A stretch of DNA of 64,000 nucleotides. Origin: Neobacillus thermocopriae. GTDB lineage: Bacteria > Bacillota > Bacilli > Bacillales > Cytobacillaceae. The notes beneath the pieces are model-generated. The model made no database searches and was not told where the DNA came from. It saw only the letters and a list, made by a program, of their open reading frames with translations. This document shows positions 18,115 to 30,122 of the stretch, in pieces. Both the position numbers and the translations under genes were made by a program. The stretch is from positions 1 through 64,000 of the forward strand of contig NZ_JAAIUV010000019.1 in assembly GCF_010975035.1 (NCBI RefSeq), given 5' to 3'. Numbering within the stretch: position 1 is the first letter of the stretch; every line of letters starts with the position of its first letter.

Positions 18115-19101
18115 ATGGCTACAATACGTGATGTTGCAAGAAAAGCAGGTGTTTCTGTTGCAACAGTATCTAGAGCGTTAAATGACAAGGGGTATGTACA
18201 TGAAGATACCCGAAAAGCAATCAATGAAGCCATTAAAGAATTGAATTATAAACCAAATGAAGTAGCTAGATCACTCTATAAAAAAAAATCGAGATTAATT
18301 GGCCTGCTACTTCCAGATATACGAAATCCCTTTTTTCCTGAGCTTGCCCGGGGTGTAGAGGATATCATGCAGGAGAGTGGTTACAGACTTATTATTGGCA
18401 ATGCCGATGAGAAACCTGAAAAGGAGAATGATTATATTCAGACTTTCATTCAAAATAATGTAATCGGTATCATATCTGCTAGTCATACTGAAAAAAAACA
18501 TTATAAACATCTTACTTGTCCTGTAGTTTTTCTTGATCGGACCTCTGAACCCTTTCCTTCTGTTTTTGCTGATGGATATTCAGGGGGAAAAATGGCTGTG
18601 AGAGAGATCATTAGACGAGGCAGCAAGAGAATCACATTACTTAGAGGACCAATTGAAGTAAAGACTGCTCAGGACCGATTTAAAGGTGCATTAGATGAAT
18701 TATGTCGAGCAAATGTAGATTTTAATGTAATGACAATGGCATCTTTTGCCTATCATGATGCAAGTAAATGTGCAAAAGAGATCTTTGAGAAATTTCCTGA
18801 TACTGATGGAGTTATTGCTAGCAATGATATTGCAGCAGCTGCTATTTTACATGAAGCAATTAGAAAAGGAAAATTGATTCCAAATGATCTTCAAATAATA
18901 GGGTTTGATGATATTCCTCTTAGTGGATTATTGTTTCCTCCCCTATCAACAATTAAACAGCCTGCTTATGAGATGGGCAGGGAAGCAGCAAAATTATTGA
19001 TAAAATTAATTAATAATGAACCGATTCAAAATCAAATGATTCAAATGCCTGTTACATTTATCGAGAGACAAACAACTAGAAAGGTTGAGGAAAATGGCTA
19101 A
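18115..19101 (+). CDS. rbsR: Ribose operon repressor, LacI family
   Basis: 328 residues: an N-terminal LacI helix-turn-helix and hinge (ATIRDVARKAGVSVATVSRA, residues 2-21) followed by a periplasmic-binding-protein-like effector domain. It is the first gene of rbsRKDACB, as in B. subtilis, where it represses the operon. A cre/dyad operator lies just upstream, implying autoregulation. Its 3' end overlaps rbsK by 8 bases. The effector is inferred from the operon, not from ligand residues. Confidence 0.92.
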   Translation: MATIRDVARKAGVSVATVSRALNDKGYVHEDTRKAINEAIKELNYKPNEVARSLYKKKSRLIGLLLPDIRNPFFPELARGVEDIMQESGYRLIIGNADEKPEKENDYIQTFIQNNVIGIISASHTEKKHYKHLTCPVVFLDRTSEPFPSVFADGYSGGKMAVREIIRRGSKRITLLRGPIEVKTAQDRFKGALDELCRANVDFNVMTMASFAYHDASKCAKEIFEKFPDTDGVIASNDIAAAAILHEAIRKGKLIPNDLQIIGFDDIPLSGLLFPPLSTIKQPAYEMGREAAKLLIKLINNEPIQNQMIQMPVTFIERQTTRKVEENG

Positions 19102-19972
19102 AATTACGGTTATCGGAAGTTCATCCATGGATTTAGTAGTAACAGCACAAAAAAGACCTAATAAAGGTGAAACGATCCTAGGAGAATCCTTTAAAACTGT
19201 CCCTGGCGGTAAGGGAGCCAATCAAGCAGTGGCAGCAGCTCGCTTTGGAGCTAAAGTCCACATGATTGGATGTGTTGGGGACGATAGCTTTGGAAAAACC
19301 ATTCTTGATAATTTCAATAAGAATGGTGTCATAACGACTTATGTGGAACCGGTTACACATTGTGAAACGGGTACTGCCCATATTACTCTTGCCGAGGGGG
19401 ATAACAGCATCATTGTTGTTAAAGGAGCAAATGATCATGTTACACCAAAACTTGTAGAAAAGGCACTCGGTGTCATTCGTGATTCTGATATCGTTTTAAT
19501 TCAACAGGAAATACCGGAAGAAACGGTTGAATATGTTAGTAAAATATGCAAAGAGTACAAGGTACCGCTTTTATTAAACCCAGCACCAGCTAGACGCTTA
19601 AAAGAAGAAGTTATTGAAAATGCCACTTATATTACACCTAACGAACATGAAGCAACTCTCCTTTTTCAAAATGAAGATCTGCATACCGTATTAAGAAGGT
19701 ATCCAAATAAATTATTCATTACAGAAGGCAAAAATGGTGTCAGATATTATGATGGCAAGGAAGAAGTGCTCGTACCAACATTTCAGGTAGATGTAGTTGA
19801 TACTACAGGTGCAGGAGATACATTTAATGCCGCTTTTGCTGTGGCATTAGCTGAAGGCCAGAACATTAAGGATAGCATTCGTTTTGCTAACCGTGCTGCA
19901 TCCTTATCAGTGACAAAATTTGGCGCACAAGGCGGAATGCCGACTAGAGAAGAAGTGGAAAGGAGCCTTTAA
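19094..19972 (+). CDS. rbsK: Ribokinase
   Basis: 292 residues, PfkB family. The substrate loop GGKGANQAVAAARFG is at about residues 38-52 and the anion-hole/catalytic DTTGAGDTFNAAFA at about 236-249. It phosphorylates ribose to ribose-5-phosphate. ATG at 19094 overlaps the rbsR stop (ATGGCTAA), implying translational coupling; AAAGG lies upstream inside rbsR. Confidence 0.95.
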   Translation: MAKITVIGSSSMDLVVTAQKRPNKGETILGESFKTVPGGKGANQAVAAARFGAKVHMIGCVGDDSFGKTILDNFNKNGVITTYVEPVTHCETGTAHITLAEGDNSIIVVKGANDHVTPKLVEKALGVIRDSDIVLIQQEIPEETVEYVSKICKEYKVPLLLNPAPARRLKEEVIENATYITPNEHEATLLFQNEDLHTVLRRYPNKLFITEGKNGVRYYDGKEEVLVPTFQVDVVDTTGAGDTFNAAFAVALAEGQNIKDSIRFANRAASLSVTKFGAQGGMPTREEVERSL

Positions 19973-19975
19973 GCA

Positions 19976-20371
19976 ATGAAACGTTATGGAATTTTAAACA
20001 GCGAAATTACAAAAGTTCTTACAGATCTTGGACATACGGATATGATTGTCATTGCTGATGCAGGGCTACCTATACCTATAGGAGTTAAAAAAATTGATTT
20101 AGCCATAAAACCAGGAAGTCCAGCTTTTAAAGAAGTTCTGGAAGCGGTTGCGGATGACATGGTCATTGAAAAAGTAATCATGGCTTGTGAAATAGAGGAG
20201 AGTAATCCGCAAACAGCTCAATTTTTAAAAGAAACATTTATCGATACTCCTCAAATGAAGGTTACCCATGAAGAATTTAAAAAGTTGACCCAACAGGCTA
20301 AAGCAATTATTCGTACAGGAGAAATTACACCGTATGCTAACTGTATTTTACAATCGGGAGTATTCTTCTAA
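19976..20371 (+). CDS. rbsD: D-ribose pyranase
   Basis: 131 residues, full length. RbsD interconverts the pyranose and furanose forms of ribose so that the kinase can use it. The conserved [19 protein letters not shown] segment, with His20, is at residues 16-34, and the C-terminal [11 protein letters not shown] is typical. It is separated from rbsK by 3 bases. Confidence 0.95.
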   Translation: MKRYGILNSEITKVLTDLGHTDMIVIADAGLPIPIGVKKIDLAIKPGSPAFKEVLEAVADDMVIEKVIMACEIEESNPQTAQFLKETFIDTPQMKVTHEEFKKLTQQAKAIIRTGEITPYANCILQSGVFF

Positions 20372-20389
20372 AAGAAAGGGGTGAAAAAA

Positions 20390-21871
20390 ATGCATATCTC
20401 CATGCAAAACATCCATAAAGCATTTGGAATGAACCAAGTATTAACTGGAGTCAATTTTGAATTAAAGGATGGAGAAGTACATGCATTGATGGGAGAGAAT
20501 GGTGCAGGTAAATCCACCATGATGAATATTTTGACCGGACTGCATACTTGTGACCATGGAACCATTTTAATTGATGGGAAAGAAACTTATTTTAAAAATC
20601 CTAAGGAAGCAGAGAAGAATGGTATTACTTTTATTCATCAAGAATTAAATATTTGGCCGGATATGACGGTGTTAGAAAATCTATTTATTGGTAAAGAATT
20701 AAAGAATTCCTTAGGTTTATTAAAATTAAAAGAAATGAGAGCGCTAGCAAAAAAGCAGTTTGATAGACTAGCAGTTTCCATTCCGCTAGATAAAGAAGCA
20801 GGAAGTTGTTCTGTTGGAGAGCAGCAAATGATTGAAATTGCCAAAGCTTTAATGACGAATGCTAAAGTGATTATTATGGATGAACCGACAGCGGCTTTAA
20901 CTGAACGGGAAATCTCTAAGTTGTTTGAAGTAATTGCCGCACTAAAGCAGGATGGCGTATCTATTGTCTATATTTCACATCGGATGGAAGAAATTTTCGC
21001 CATTTGTGATCGAATTACTGTCATGCGCGATGGGAAAACCGTTGATACGAAAAGAATTCCTGATACTAATTTTGATGAGGTCGTAAGGAAAATGGTAGGA
21101 AGAGAACTTACAGACCGATTTCCAAAGCGTCAATCAAAACCAGGGGAGTTACTTCTTCAAGTAAAGGGGCTCACCAAAAAAGGAGTCTTTCAGGATGTTG
21201 GCTTTTCAGTCAGATCAGGAGAAATTGTTGGTGTTTCAGGTCTAATGGGAGCTGGAAGGACTGAAATTATGCGTGCGATCTTTGGGCTTGAAACGGTTGA
21301 CAGTGGGGAGATTTGGTTAAATGGGAAGAAAGTGAATATTCAATCACCTGATCAAGCTGTAAAATTAGGGATCGGATTTATAACGGAAGATCGTAAGGAT
21401 GAAGGGTTGATTCTAGATTTTTCAATAAAAGAAAATATGGTCCTGCCAACCCTTCGTAGTTTTGCACCAAAAGGGATTATTAAGGAAAAAAGTGAGAAAG
21501 ATTTCGTAGAGATGTTGATTAAACGTCTCACAGTCAAAACAGAATCTGCAGATATTGCTGTTGGGAAGTTATCTGGAGGGAATCAGCAAAAAGTTGTCAT
21601 CGCCAAATGGGTAGGTATTGGGCCAAAGGTGCTTATTTTGGATGAACCAACCAGAGGAGTTGACGTTGGGGCGAAACGAGAAATCTATCAATTAATGAAT
21701 GAGTTAACAGAGCGTGGAGTCGCTATCATTATGGTATCTTCGGAATTACCTGAAATCCTGGGAATGAGTGATCGAATTTTAGTCGTTCATGAAGGAAAGA
21801 TTACCGGTGAATTAGCAAAAGAGGAAGCAACACAGGAAAAAATAATGAAGTTGGCAACAGGAGGTCAGTAG
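20390..21871 (+). CDS. rbsA: Ribose ABC transporter, ATP-binding protein
   Basis: 493 residues with two fused nucleotide-binding domains. The first has a standard Walker A ([11 protein letters not shown], about residue 36) and Walker B ([13 protein letters not shown]); its signature is the altered SVGEQQ. The second has the degenerate [11 protein letters not shown] loop and the intact LSGGNQQK signature with [11 protein letters not shown], as usual for monosaccharide importers. ATG at 20390 fits AAAGGGGTG; the GTG at 20381 lies inside this site. Confidence 0.96.
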   Translation: MHISMQNIHKAFGMNQVLTGVNFELKDGEVHALMGENGAGKSTMMNILTGLHTCDHGTILIDGKETYFKNPKEAEKNGITFIHQELNIWPDMTVLENLFIGKELKNSLGLLKLKEMRALAKKQFDRLAVSIPLDKEAGSCSVGEQQMIEIAKALMTNAKVIIMDEPTAALTEREISKLFEVIAALKQDGVSIVYISHRMEEIFAICDRITVMRDGKTVDTKRIPDTNFDEVVRKMVGRELTDRFPKRQSKPGELLLQVKGLTKKGVFQDVGFSVRSGEIVGVSGLMGAGRTEIMRAIFGLETVDSGEIWLNGKKVNIQSPDQAVKLGIGFITEDRKDEGLILDFSIKENMVLPTLRSFAPKGIIKEKSEKDFVEMLIKRLTVKTESADIAVGKLSGGNQQKVVIAKWVGIGPKVLILDEPTRGVDVGAKREIYQLMNELTERGVAIIMVSSELPEILGMSDRILVVHEGKITGELAKEEATQEKIMKLATGGQ

Positions 21872-21872
21872 G

Positions 21873-22844
21873 ATGAAAGGAATCAGTGAGGGCGCACCAG
21901 TAGGCAAAGTAAATTTAGTTCATACAATCTCTCAAAAGCTTGGGCCGTTGCTTGGACTATTAATCTTATTTGTGATTGTATCTGTTTTAAATCCAAGCTT
22001 TCTTGAGCCATTAAATATATTAAACTTATTGCGCCAAGTAGCCATTAATGCACTTATTGCTTTTGGAATGACATTTGTTATTTTAACTGGTGGGATTGAT
22101 TTGTCTGTCGGAGCCATCCTTGCCTTATCCAGTTCGTTAATGGCAGGAATGATCGTTTCCGGAGTTGATCCGATCCTGGCTATTTTAATTGGATGTGTAC
22201 TTGGGGCTTTAATGGGTGTAGTGAATGGATTGTTAATTACGAAAGGAAAAATGGCACCATTCATTGCTACATTGGCTACGATGACAATATTAAGGGGACT
22301 TACTCTTGTATATACAGAGGGGAATCCTATTACTGGCTTAGGCGATCATTACTTATTTCAGCTTTTTGGTAGAGGTTATTTTCTTGGTATTCCAGTACCT
22401 GCTGTAACGATGATTTTAACTTTTGTTGTTTTATATATTCTTCTTCATAAAACACCATTTGGCCGTAAAACGTATGCGATTGGCGGGAATGAAAAGGCTG
22501 CTTTGATTTCAGGAATTAAAGTTCCTAATGTAAAAGTGATGATTTATGCTCTATCGGGTCTGTTGTCTGCTTTAGCAGGAGCTATTTTAACATCTCGCTT
22601 AAATTCAGCTCAGCCAACAGCAGGAACTTCTTATGAGTTGGATGCCATTGCAGCGGTTGTTCTAGGCGGGACAAGCCTGTCAGGAGGGAAAGGAAGAATT
22701 TTTGGAACATTAATTGGTGCTTTAATTATTGGTACGTTAAATAATGGTTTAAATCTTCTCGGAGTTTCCTCCTTCTATCAAATGGTAGTAAAAGGGATCG
22801 TTATTATTATCGCTGTATTACTTGATCGTAAGAAAGCTGCATAG
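21873..22844 (+). CDS. rbsC: Ribose ABC transporter, permease
   Basis: 323 residues and about ten hydrophobic segments, with the BPD_transp_2 pattern GGIDLSVGAILALSS and the conserved VVLGGTSLSGGKGRIFGT near the C-terminus. It forms the membrane channel with RbsA. It starts 2 bases after rbsA with GGAGG in the rbsA end. Confidence 0.96.
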   Translation: MKGISEGAPVGKVNLVHTISQKLGPLLGLLILFVIVSVLNPSFLEPLNILNLLRQVAINALIAFGMTFVILTGGIDLSVGAILALSSSLMAGMIVSGVDPILAILIGCVLGALMGVVNGLLITKGKMAPFIATLATMTILRGLTLVYTEGNPITGLGDHYLFQLFGRGYFLGIPVPAVTMILTFVVLYILLHKTPFGRKTYAIGGNEKAALISGIKVPNVKVMIYALSGLLSALAGAILTSRLNSAQPTAGTSYELDAIAAVVLGGTSLSGGKGRIFGTLIGALIIGTLNNGLNLLGVSSFYQMVVKGIVIIIAVLLDRKKAA

Positions 22845-22856
22845 GGAGTGATTTTT

Positions 22857-23774
22857 ATGAAAAAATTATTATTGCTATTCATGTCTGTTATACTTTTGCT
22901 TTTAAGTGCATGTTCGATGCAGCCTCCCACTTGGGCGAAGCCTTCTAATAAAGAAAACATAAAAGATATTAAACTAGGATTATCCATATCAACATTAAAT
23001 AACCCGTTTTTTGTTTCTTTAAAAGATGGGGTTTTAAAGGAAGCAAAAAGCTTAGGTATGGAAGTAAAAGTAGTAGATGCTCAAAATGACTCAGCCAAAC
23101 AAATTAATGATGTGGAAGATTTAATTCAGCAGGGGGTTGATATTTTACTTATTAATCCTACAGATTCCGCCGCTATCTCCACAGCGGTACAATCAGCAAA
23201 TAATGTGAATATCCCTGTTATTACATTAGATCGTTCAGCAGATAAGGGGAAAGTTGAGGCATTAGTCGCTTCCGATAATATGAAAGGTGGAGAAATGGCA
23301 GCTGAATATCTTGTATCGAAACTTGGAGAAAACTCAGTGACAGCTGAATTAGAAGGTGTGCCGGGTGCCTCTGCAACACGTGAAAGAGGGAAGGGCTTCC
23401 ATAATATAGCGGATCAAAAATTGAATGTAGTAGCAAAGCAGTCTGCTGATTTTGACCGGACAAAAGGGCTGACTGTAATGGAAAACTTAATCCAAGCCAA
23501 TCCAGATATTAAGGCTGTGTTCGCTCATAATGATGAAATGGCATTAGGGGCTATAGAAGCTATAAACAGTTCAGGAAAGGATATTATGGTTATTGGCTTT
23601 GATGGTAACGAAGATGCGATAAATGCAATCGAAAGTGGAAAAATGGAAGCAACTGTAGCTCAGCAGCCTGAATTAATCGGAAAGCTGGCAGTGGATGCTG
23701 CTAAAGATGTTGCCCAAGGGAAGAAAATAAAAAAAGTGATTCCTGCTCCTCTCAAACTTGTAACGAAGGACTAA
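22857..23774 (+). CDS. rbsB: Ribose-binding lipoprotein
   Basis: 305 residues. A lipoprotein signal with LLLSAC lipobox (Cys about residue 18) is followed by the periplasmic-binding-protein fold, beginning GLSISTLNNPFFVSLKDG and with hinge-region GFDGNEDAINAIESGKM. It captures ribose outside the cell and delivers it to RbsC/RbsA. ATG at 22857 has GGGAGTGA upstream; the GTG at 22848 in that site is less likely. Last gene of the operon, followed by a strong terminator. Confidence 0.95.
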   Translation: MKKLLLLFMSVILLLLSACSMQPPTWAKPSNKENIKDIKLGLSISTLNNPFFVSLKDGVLKEAKSLGMEVKVVDAQNDSAKQINDVEDLIQQGVDILLINPTDSAAISTAVQSANNVNIPVITLDRSADKGKVEALVASDNMKGGEMAAEYLVSKLGENSVTAELEGVPGASATRERGKGFHNIADQKLNVVAKQSADFDRTKGLTVMENLIQANPDIKAVFAHNDEMALGAIEAINSSGKDIMVIGFDGNEDAINAIESGKMEATVAQQPELIGKLAVDAAKDVAQGKKIKKVIPAPLKLVTKD

Positions 23775-23780
23775 TGAAGG

Positions 23781-23813
23781 AAAACTCATTTGCAGAAGCA
23801 AATGAGTTTTTTG
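23781..23813 (+). terminator. Terminator of the ribose operon
   Basis: AAAACTCATTTGC pairs exactly with GCAAATGAGTTTT around a 4-base loop, followed by Ts. The following 250 bases up to 24064 are AT-rich and show no gene or clear promoter. Confidence 0.92.
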
Positions 23814-24064
23814 TATAAATAAATCGATTCAATATTAGATTTAGGGAAAAATGAGATTTTTCTTCTCCGCAACTTTATGTGATATTTGGTGATTTAAGTA
23901 ATTATGTGGGTTTTGATATTTAAACCATCCCATCTTACTTAGAAATAAAGTATGTAGCTTTTCGAGTAAATATAATGTTGCAGTTTTATTTAATGGATAC
24001 GATTTGTGAGTTAAGATATACTAGATTTGATTAATTTTTATTTTATCTATAGGAGGACTATCTT

Positions 24065-24358
24065 TTGAATATCAAAATTAGCAGTCAAGCATTGAATTGG
24101 TTTAAGGAAGAAATGGGTTTGAAAAAAGGAGACTATTTAAAATTCCATGCCCGTTATGGTGGATGTAGTACTGTCCAACAAGGGTTTTCGCTAGGGATGT
24201 CGATTCAAGAACCGCAAACCGAAATGGCTGCCAGTATTGAAAAGGATGGGATATGTTTTTTCATAGATGAGGAAGATTTGTGGTTTTTCAATGGCCACGA
24301 TCTGGCTGTCGATTATAATGAAAAACTGGAAGAAATAGAATTTACCTTTTTAAATTAA
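24065..24358 (+). CDS. HesB/YneR-type iron-sulfur biosynthesis fold protein
   Basis: 97 residues starting at TTG with AGGAGG 8 bases upstream. The sequence resembles the YneR/HesB-like branch of the A-type Fe-S carrier fold (FHARYGGCSTVQQGFSLG; VDYNEKLEEIEFTFLN). It keeps one Cys at about residue 34 and another at about 63, but not the C-terminal Cys-X-Cys pair of IscA/SufA, so a carrier role in Fe-S assembly is not assured. It stands between the ribose operon and a small membrane protein gene. Confidence 0.75.
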   Translation: MNIKISSQALNWFKEEMGLKKGDYLKFHARYGGCSTVQQGFSLGMSIQEPQTEMAASIEKDGICFFIDEEDLWFFNGHDLAVDYNEKLEEIEFTFLN

Positions 24359-24394
24359 GGAATGGAAAAATGAATTTTTGAGGGGAATTAGATA

Positions 24395-24880
24395 ATGGGG
24401 ATTATTTCTTCCTTGTTCAACAGTTTCATGCTGCCTAGGAAAAAGGCTGTTTTAAATATTAATAAATTGAATATCGGAAGTTCCGTTATTTATTTTATAT
24501 TATTACTTTTTATTGTTACTTTTCCTGACTTCATTAAGTTGCTTATCAATTATAATGACCAATTTGGAGATATACCCCGCAGTGTGTTTTTCATTCAAAT
24601 TGTTGTTTTTTATCCATTACAAATCATTTTTCTTGGTTTGATTAGTATCACATCTATTGCTGTAATAGGCTTGGGGTTGAATAAACTATTGGAGAGAAAA
24701 TTAAGGTTTGCTCTTTTATGGAAGATGGCAATACATGCTTCAACAATCCCTTTATTTTTGTATGCTTTAATAAATAATCTTTATTCCGTCAATACCTACA
24801 TCTCGGTTTTTCTTATTTTAATCCTATTCTTTATCCTATATAAAATCATCTTGGTGTTTCCAAAACCGAAAAAAAAATAA
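24395..24880 (+). CDS. Small multi-pass membrane protein, possibly DUF1189-like
   Basis: 161 residues with about four hydrophobic stretches (near residues 28-48, 66-95, 108-130 and 134-153) and a basic C-terminal tail. The opening SLFNSFMLPRKKAVLNINKLN resembles the start of DUF1189 membrane proteins, but the protein is shorter than those I know. RBS TTGAGGGG upstream. Function unknown. Confidence 0.65.
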   Translation: MGIISSLFNSFMLPRKKAVLNINKLNIGSSVIYFILLLFIVTFPDFIKLLINYNDQFGDIPRSVFFIQIVVFYPLQIIFLGLISITSIAVIGLGLNKLLERKLRFALLWKMAIHASTIPLFLYALINNLYSVNTYISVFLILILFFILYKIILVFPKPKKK

Positions 24881-24884
24881 AAAA

Positions 24885-24928
24885 GAGGGTGTCCCAAAAA
24901 TCATTCTTTAAGGGGCAGCCTCTTTTTG
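24885..24928 (+). terminator. Terminator after the membrane protein gene
   Basis: GAGGGTGTCCC pairs with GGGGCAGCCTC with G-T pairs around a 16-base loop, followed by five Ts. Confidence 0.75.
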
Positions 24929-25033
24929 TTTACTCTATGATTTACTTATTGGTATTTCTAGATATTTACTAATAAATCCACTAGTCAAAAAAATGAAATT
25001 GATTATAAGGTGACCAATTAGCTCGGCTTTTTC

Positions 25034-26302
25034 CTATTTTTTTGCCTTTAATTTTTCATAAACAGTTGCAAGTGCCTGCTCAAATTTACCGGTTGTTTTT
25101 GGATGATAATATTGTTTATGTTTGATCTTGTCAGGTAAATATTGCTGCATGACCCATCCGTTCTCATAATCATGTGGATATAAGTAACCAATACCTCTGC
25201 CAAGCTCCTTCGCCCCTTTATAATGGGCGTCCTTCAAATGATCCGGAACATCGCCTGTAATTCCCTTTCGAATATCTGCAAGGGCTTGATCTATCGCTAA
25301 AATGGCTGAATTTGATTTAGGAGATAGGCATAATTCAATCACTGCATTGGCCAGTGGAATTCTTGCTTCGGGAAAGCCAAGTCTTTCTGCTGTTTCAATG
25401 GCTGCCAACGTCCGTGATCCCGCTTGTGGATTGGCAAGACCAATATCTTCATAGGCAATAACAATTAATCGACGGCTGATACTTGGCAAGTCACCTGCTT
25501 CAATTAATCTTCCTAAATAATGCAATGCAGCATTCACATCACTACCACGAATCGATTTTTGGAAGGCGGATAGGACGTCGTAATGGGCATCACCATCTTT
25601 ATCCATTACGATACTTTTTTTCTGAAGGCATTCTTCAGCTGTTGCTTCATCTATATAAATAATCCCATCCTCATTTTGATCTGTTGAAAGGACGGCTAGT
25701 TCCAGGGCATTTAAAGCACTTCTCACATCTCCACCAGAGGCATGGGCAAAATACAATAATGCCTCATCGGTCATCTCAATATTTAAATGACCATAACCAC
25801 GCTCGTCATCTTCTAAGGCTCTTTTAATGGCCAGCTTCACTTCATCAGGGGTGAGCGGCTTAAGCTCAAAAATTTGACATCGGCTACGAATAGCAGGATT
25901 AATGGCATGATAAGGGTTACTTGTAGTTGCTCCGATTAAAACAATCATTCCATTTTCCAAGTAAGGTAAGAGAAAATCCTGTTTTGCTTTATCTAACCGA
26001 TGAACCTCATCTAAGAGCAAAATCACTTTGCCTGACATTTTTGCCTCAGCAGCGACTATCTCCATATCTTTTTTATTATTTGTAACAGCATTGAGGGTTC
26101 GAAAGGCGTATTTTGTGCTTCCAGCGATGGCGCTGGCTATCGAGGTTTTCCCAATGCCAGGTGGACCATATAAAATCATCGAAGTTAATTGTTTCGCTTT
26201 CACCATTCTGGCAATTATTTTTCCTTTGCCGACCAAATGCTCTTGACCGATCACTTCTTCTATCGTTCGCGGCCGCATTCGAAATGCTAAAGGTTTTTGC
26301 AT
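25034..26302 (-). CDS. rarA: Replication-associated recombination protein RarA (MgsA/YrvN)
   Basis: 422 residues, clamp-loader-like AAA+ ATPase. The N-terminal LAFRMRPRTIEEVIGQ, Walker A YGPPGIGKTS (about residue 48), Walker B LLLDEVHR and sensor 1 GATTSNP are followed by the MgsA C-terminal tetramerisation region. It acts at stalled forks with SSB. Start at 26302 fits GGAGAGATAATT; upstream in-frame ATGs lack such a site. It is divergent from cymR. Confidence 0.95.
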   Translation of the reverse strand: MQKPLAFRMRPRTIEEVIGQEHLVGKGKIIARMVKAKQLTSMILYGPPGIGKTSIASAIAGSTKYAFRTLNAVTNNKKDMEIVAAEAKMSGKVILLLDEVHRLDKAKQDFLLPYLENGMIVLIGATTSNPYHAINPAIRSRCQIFELKPLTPDEVKLAIKRALEDDERGYGHLNIEMTDEALLYFAHASGGDVRSALNALELAVLSTDQNEDGIIYIDEATAEECLQKKSIVMDKDGDAHYDVLSAFQKSIRGSDVNAALHYLGRLIEAGDLPSISRRLIVIAYEDIGLANPQAGSRTLAAIETAERLGFPEARIPLANAVIELCLSPKSNSAILAIDQALADIRKGITGDVPDHLKDAHYKGAKELGRGIGYLYPHDYENGWVMQQYLPDKIKHKQYYHPKTTGKFEQALATVYEKLKAKK

Positions 26303-26451
26303 AATTATCTCTCCATCATTGATTTGATTCATCATTAACGATACCATTTTCTTGCTCAAAAGCATAATAAAGAAGAATATGTTATAATTCAAATGCCTAT
26401 CAAAATACTATGAAATGAAAACATAGATTAATAAAAATAGAGGTGCGGTAA

Positions 26452-26871
26452 ATGAAAATATCTACTAAAGGCCGATATGGCCTTACCATTATGATTGAAT
26501 TAGCGAAAAATTATGGTGAAGGACCAACTTCGTTAAAATCCATTGCTCAAGCAAATGATTTGTCCGAGCATTATTTGGAACAATTGATTGCTCCGCTTCG
26601 GAATGCGGGTTTGGTTAAAAGTATCCGTGGTGCTTATGGAGGGTATATTTTATCTGATGTTCCTTCCAAAATCACAGCTGGTGATGTAATCCGTGTACTT
26701 GAAGGTCCCATTACCCCAGTTGAAGGTATTGAAGATGAGGAGCCAGCCAAACGTGAACTTTGGATTCGTATTCGAGATGCCATTAAGGGCGTTCTTGATA
26801 ATACGACTCTTGAGGACTTGGCAAATCATAGAGATGATGAAGAAGTCGAAGGTTATATGTTTTATATTTAA
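26452..26871 (+). CDS. cymR: Rrf2-family regulator CymR
   Basis: 139 residues, winged helix of the Rrf2 family (KISTKGRYGLTIMIELA, then LRNAGLVKSIRGAYGGYIL). It has no cysteines, so unlike IscR it carries no Fe-S cluster. In B. subtilis CymR, in complex with CysK, represses cysteine and methionine-to-cysteine genes, including the yrrT-mtnN-mccAB operon; mtnN-mccAB lies 20 kb downstream here. It is followed 45 bases later by a cysteine desulfurase gene. Confidence 0.92.
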   Translation: MKISTKGRYGLTIMIELAKNYGEGPTSLKSIAQANDLSEHYLEQLIAPLRNAGLVKSIRGAYGGYILSDVPSKITAGDVIRVLEGPITPVEGIEDEEPAKRELWIRIRDAIKGVLDNTTLEDLANHRDDEEVEGYMFYI

Positions 26872-26916
26872 TGACAAAAGTAATAATTGAGATTTTATTT
26901 GATTGAAGGTGTAATA

Positions 26917-29215
<2,299 letters not shown>

Positions 29216-29221
29216 AGTTTG

Positions 29222-29256
29222 AACCCTGATTTCTATAAATGAAGTCAGGGTTTCTT
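29222..29256 (+). terminator. Terminator of cymR-yrvO-mnmA
   Basis: AACCCTGA pairs with TCAGGGTT across a 15-base loop, followed by a T-rich tract. Confidence 0.75.
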
Positions 29257-29373
29257 TATGTATAGGTCGACACATTAACGAGGAATCATTGTTATGTTTA
29301 TAGATATCCAGGTTGAAACTTCAGAGTTATTTTTATAATGGAATGAATGGATAAAACAAATGGTAAGAAACTG

Positions 29374-29403
29374 TTGAACTCTAACTTTCAATTGAAATAT
29401 GAT
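29374..29403 (+). promoter_or_regulatory. Promoter of the TPR gene
   Basis: TTGAAC (29374-29379), 18-base spacer, TATGAT (29398-29403). The predicted start (about 29410) lies downstream of the most upstream possible ATG, which supports the shorter protein. Confidence 0.7.
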
Positions 29404-29433
29404 ATACTGCCATTGAGAATGGAGCTGATGAAC

Positions 29434-30087
29434 ATGGACAAAAATCAATTAGGTGTACGATATATGCAAGAAGGAAATTGGGAAGAGGCGGCTAAGGTAT
29501 TTAATGAAGCTATTTCTGAAAATCCAAAAGACCCAGTTGCCTATATTAATTTTGGAAATGTCCTAAGTGCCGTTGGGGAAAACGATAAAGCGTTAAAATT
29601 TTATCAAAAAGCGATTGAACTTGATCCAAATGCTGCTGCTGCTTATTATAGCGCTGGTAATCTATATTTTAGTCAAGATCAATTTGAAGATGCGAAAAAT
29701 ATGTTTGACATGGCTATGAAAAAAGGATTGGAAACAAGTGATAATTACTTTATGCTTGGGCTTTCACTCATACATTTGAAACAAGGAAAACTGGCGCTCC
29801 CATATTTGCAAAGAAGCGTTGAACTCAATGAAAATGATGCTGAAGCTCGTTTTCAGTATGGATTGTGTTTGGCCCAGTTAAATCTGGTTGATGAGGCCAT
29901 GCCTCAATTTGAAAAATGCCTTGAGCTCGATCCAAATCATTCAGACGCTTATTATAATCTGGGAGTTTCTTATGCATTTAAAGACAACTCAGAAAAAGCA
30001 TTAGAAATGTTTAACAAGGCTCTTGAAATCCAGCCCGACCATTTACTCGCAGGTCATGCGAAAAAATTAATTGAACATAAGGAATAA
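29434..30087 (+). CDS. yrrB: TPR-repeat protein (YrrB-like)
   Basis: 217 residues made almost wholly of about six tetratricopeptide repeats, with recurring AYINFGNVLSAVGENDKAL and AYYSAGNLYFSQDQFEDA type motifs. It is expected to be a cytosolic protein-protein adaptor; its partners are unknown. ATG at 29434 (MDKNQLGVRYMQEG) matches the known YrrB start and has GGAG upstream; the open frame back to 29347 crosses the promoter. It is followed by recD2 after 35 bases. Confidence 0.88.
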   Translation: MDKNQLGVRYMQEGNWEEAAKVFNEAISENPKDPVAYINFGNVLSAVGENDKALKFYQKAIELDPNAAAAYYSAGNLYFSQDQFEDAKNMFDMAMKKGLETSDNYFMLGLSLIHLKQGKLALPYLQRSVELNENDAEARFQYGLCLAQLNLVDEAMPQFEKCLELDPNHSDAYYNLGVSYAFKDNSEKALEMFNKALEIQPDHLLAGHAKKLIEHKE

Positions 30088-30122
30088 GTGGAATAATTTT
30101 TTTGAGAAAGGAGGGAGCCTGC

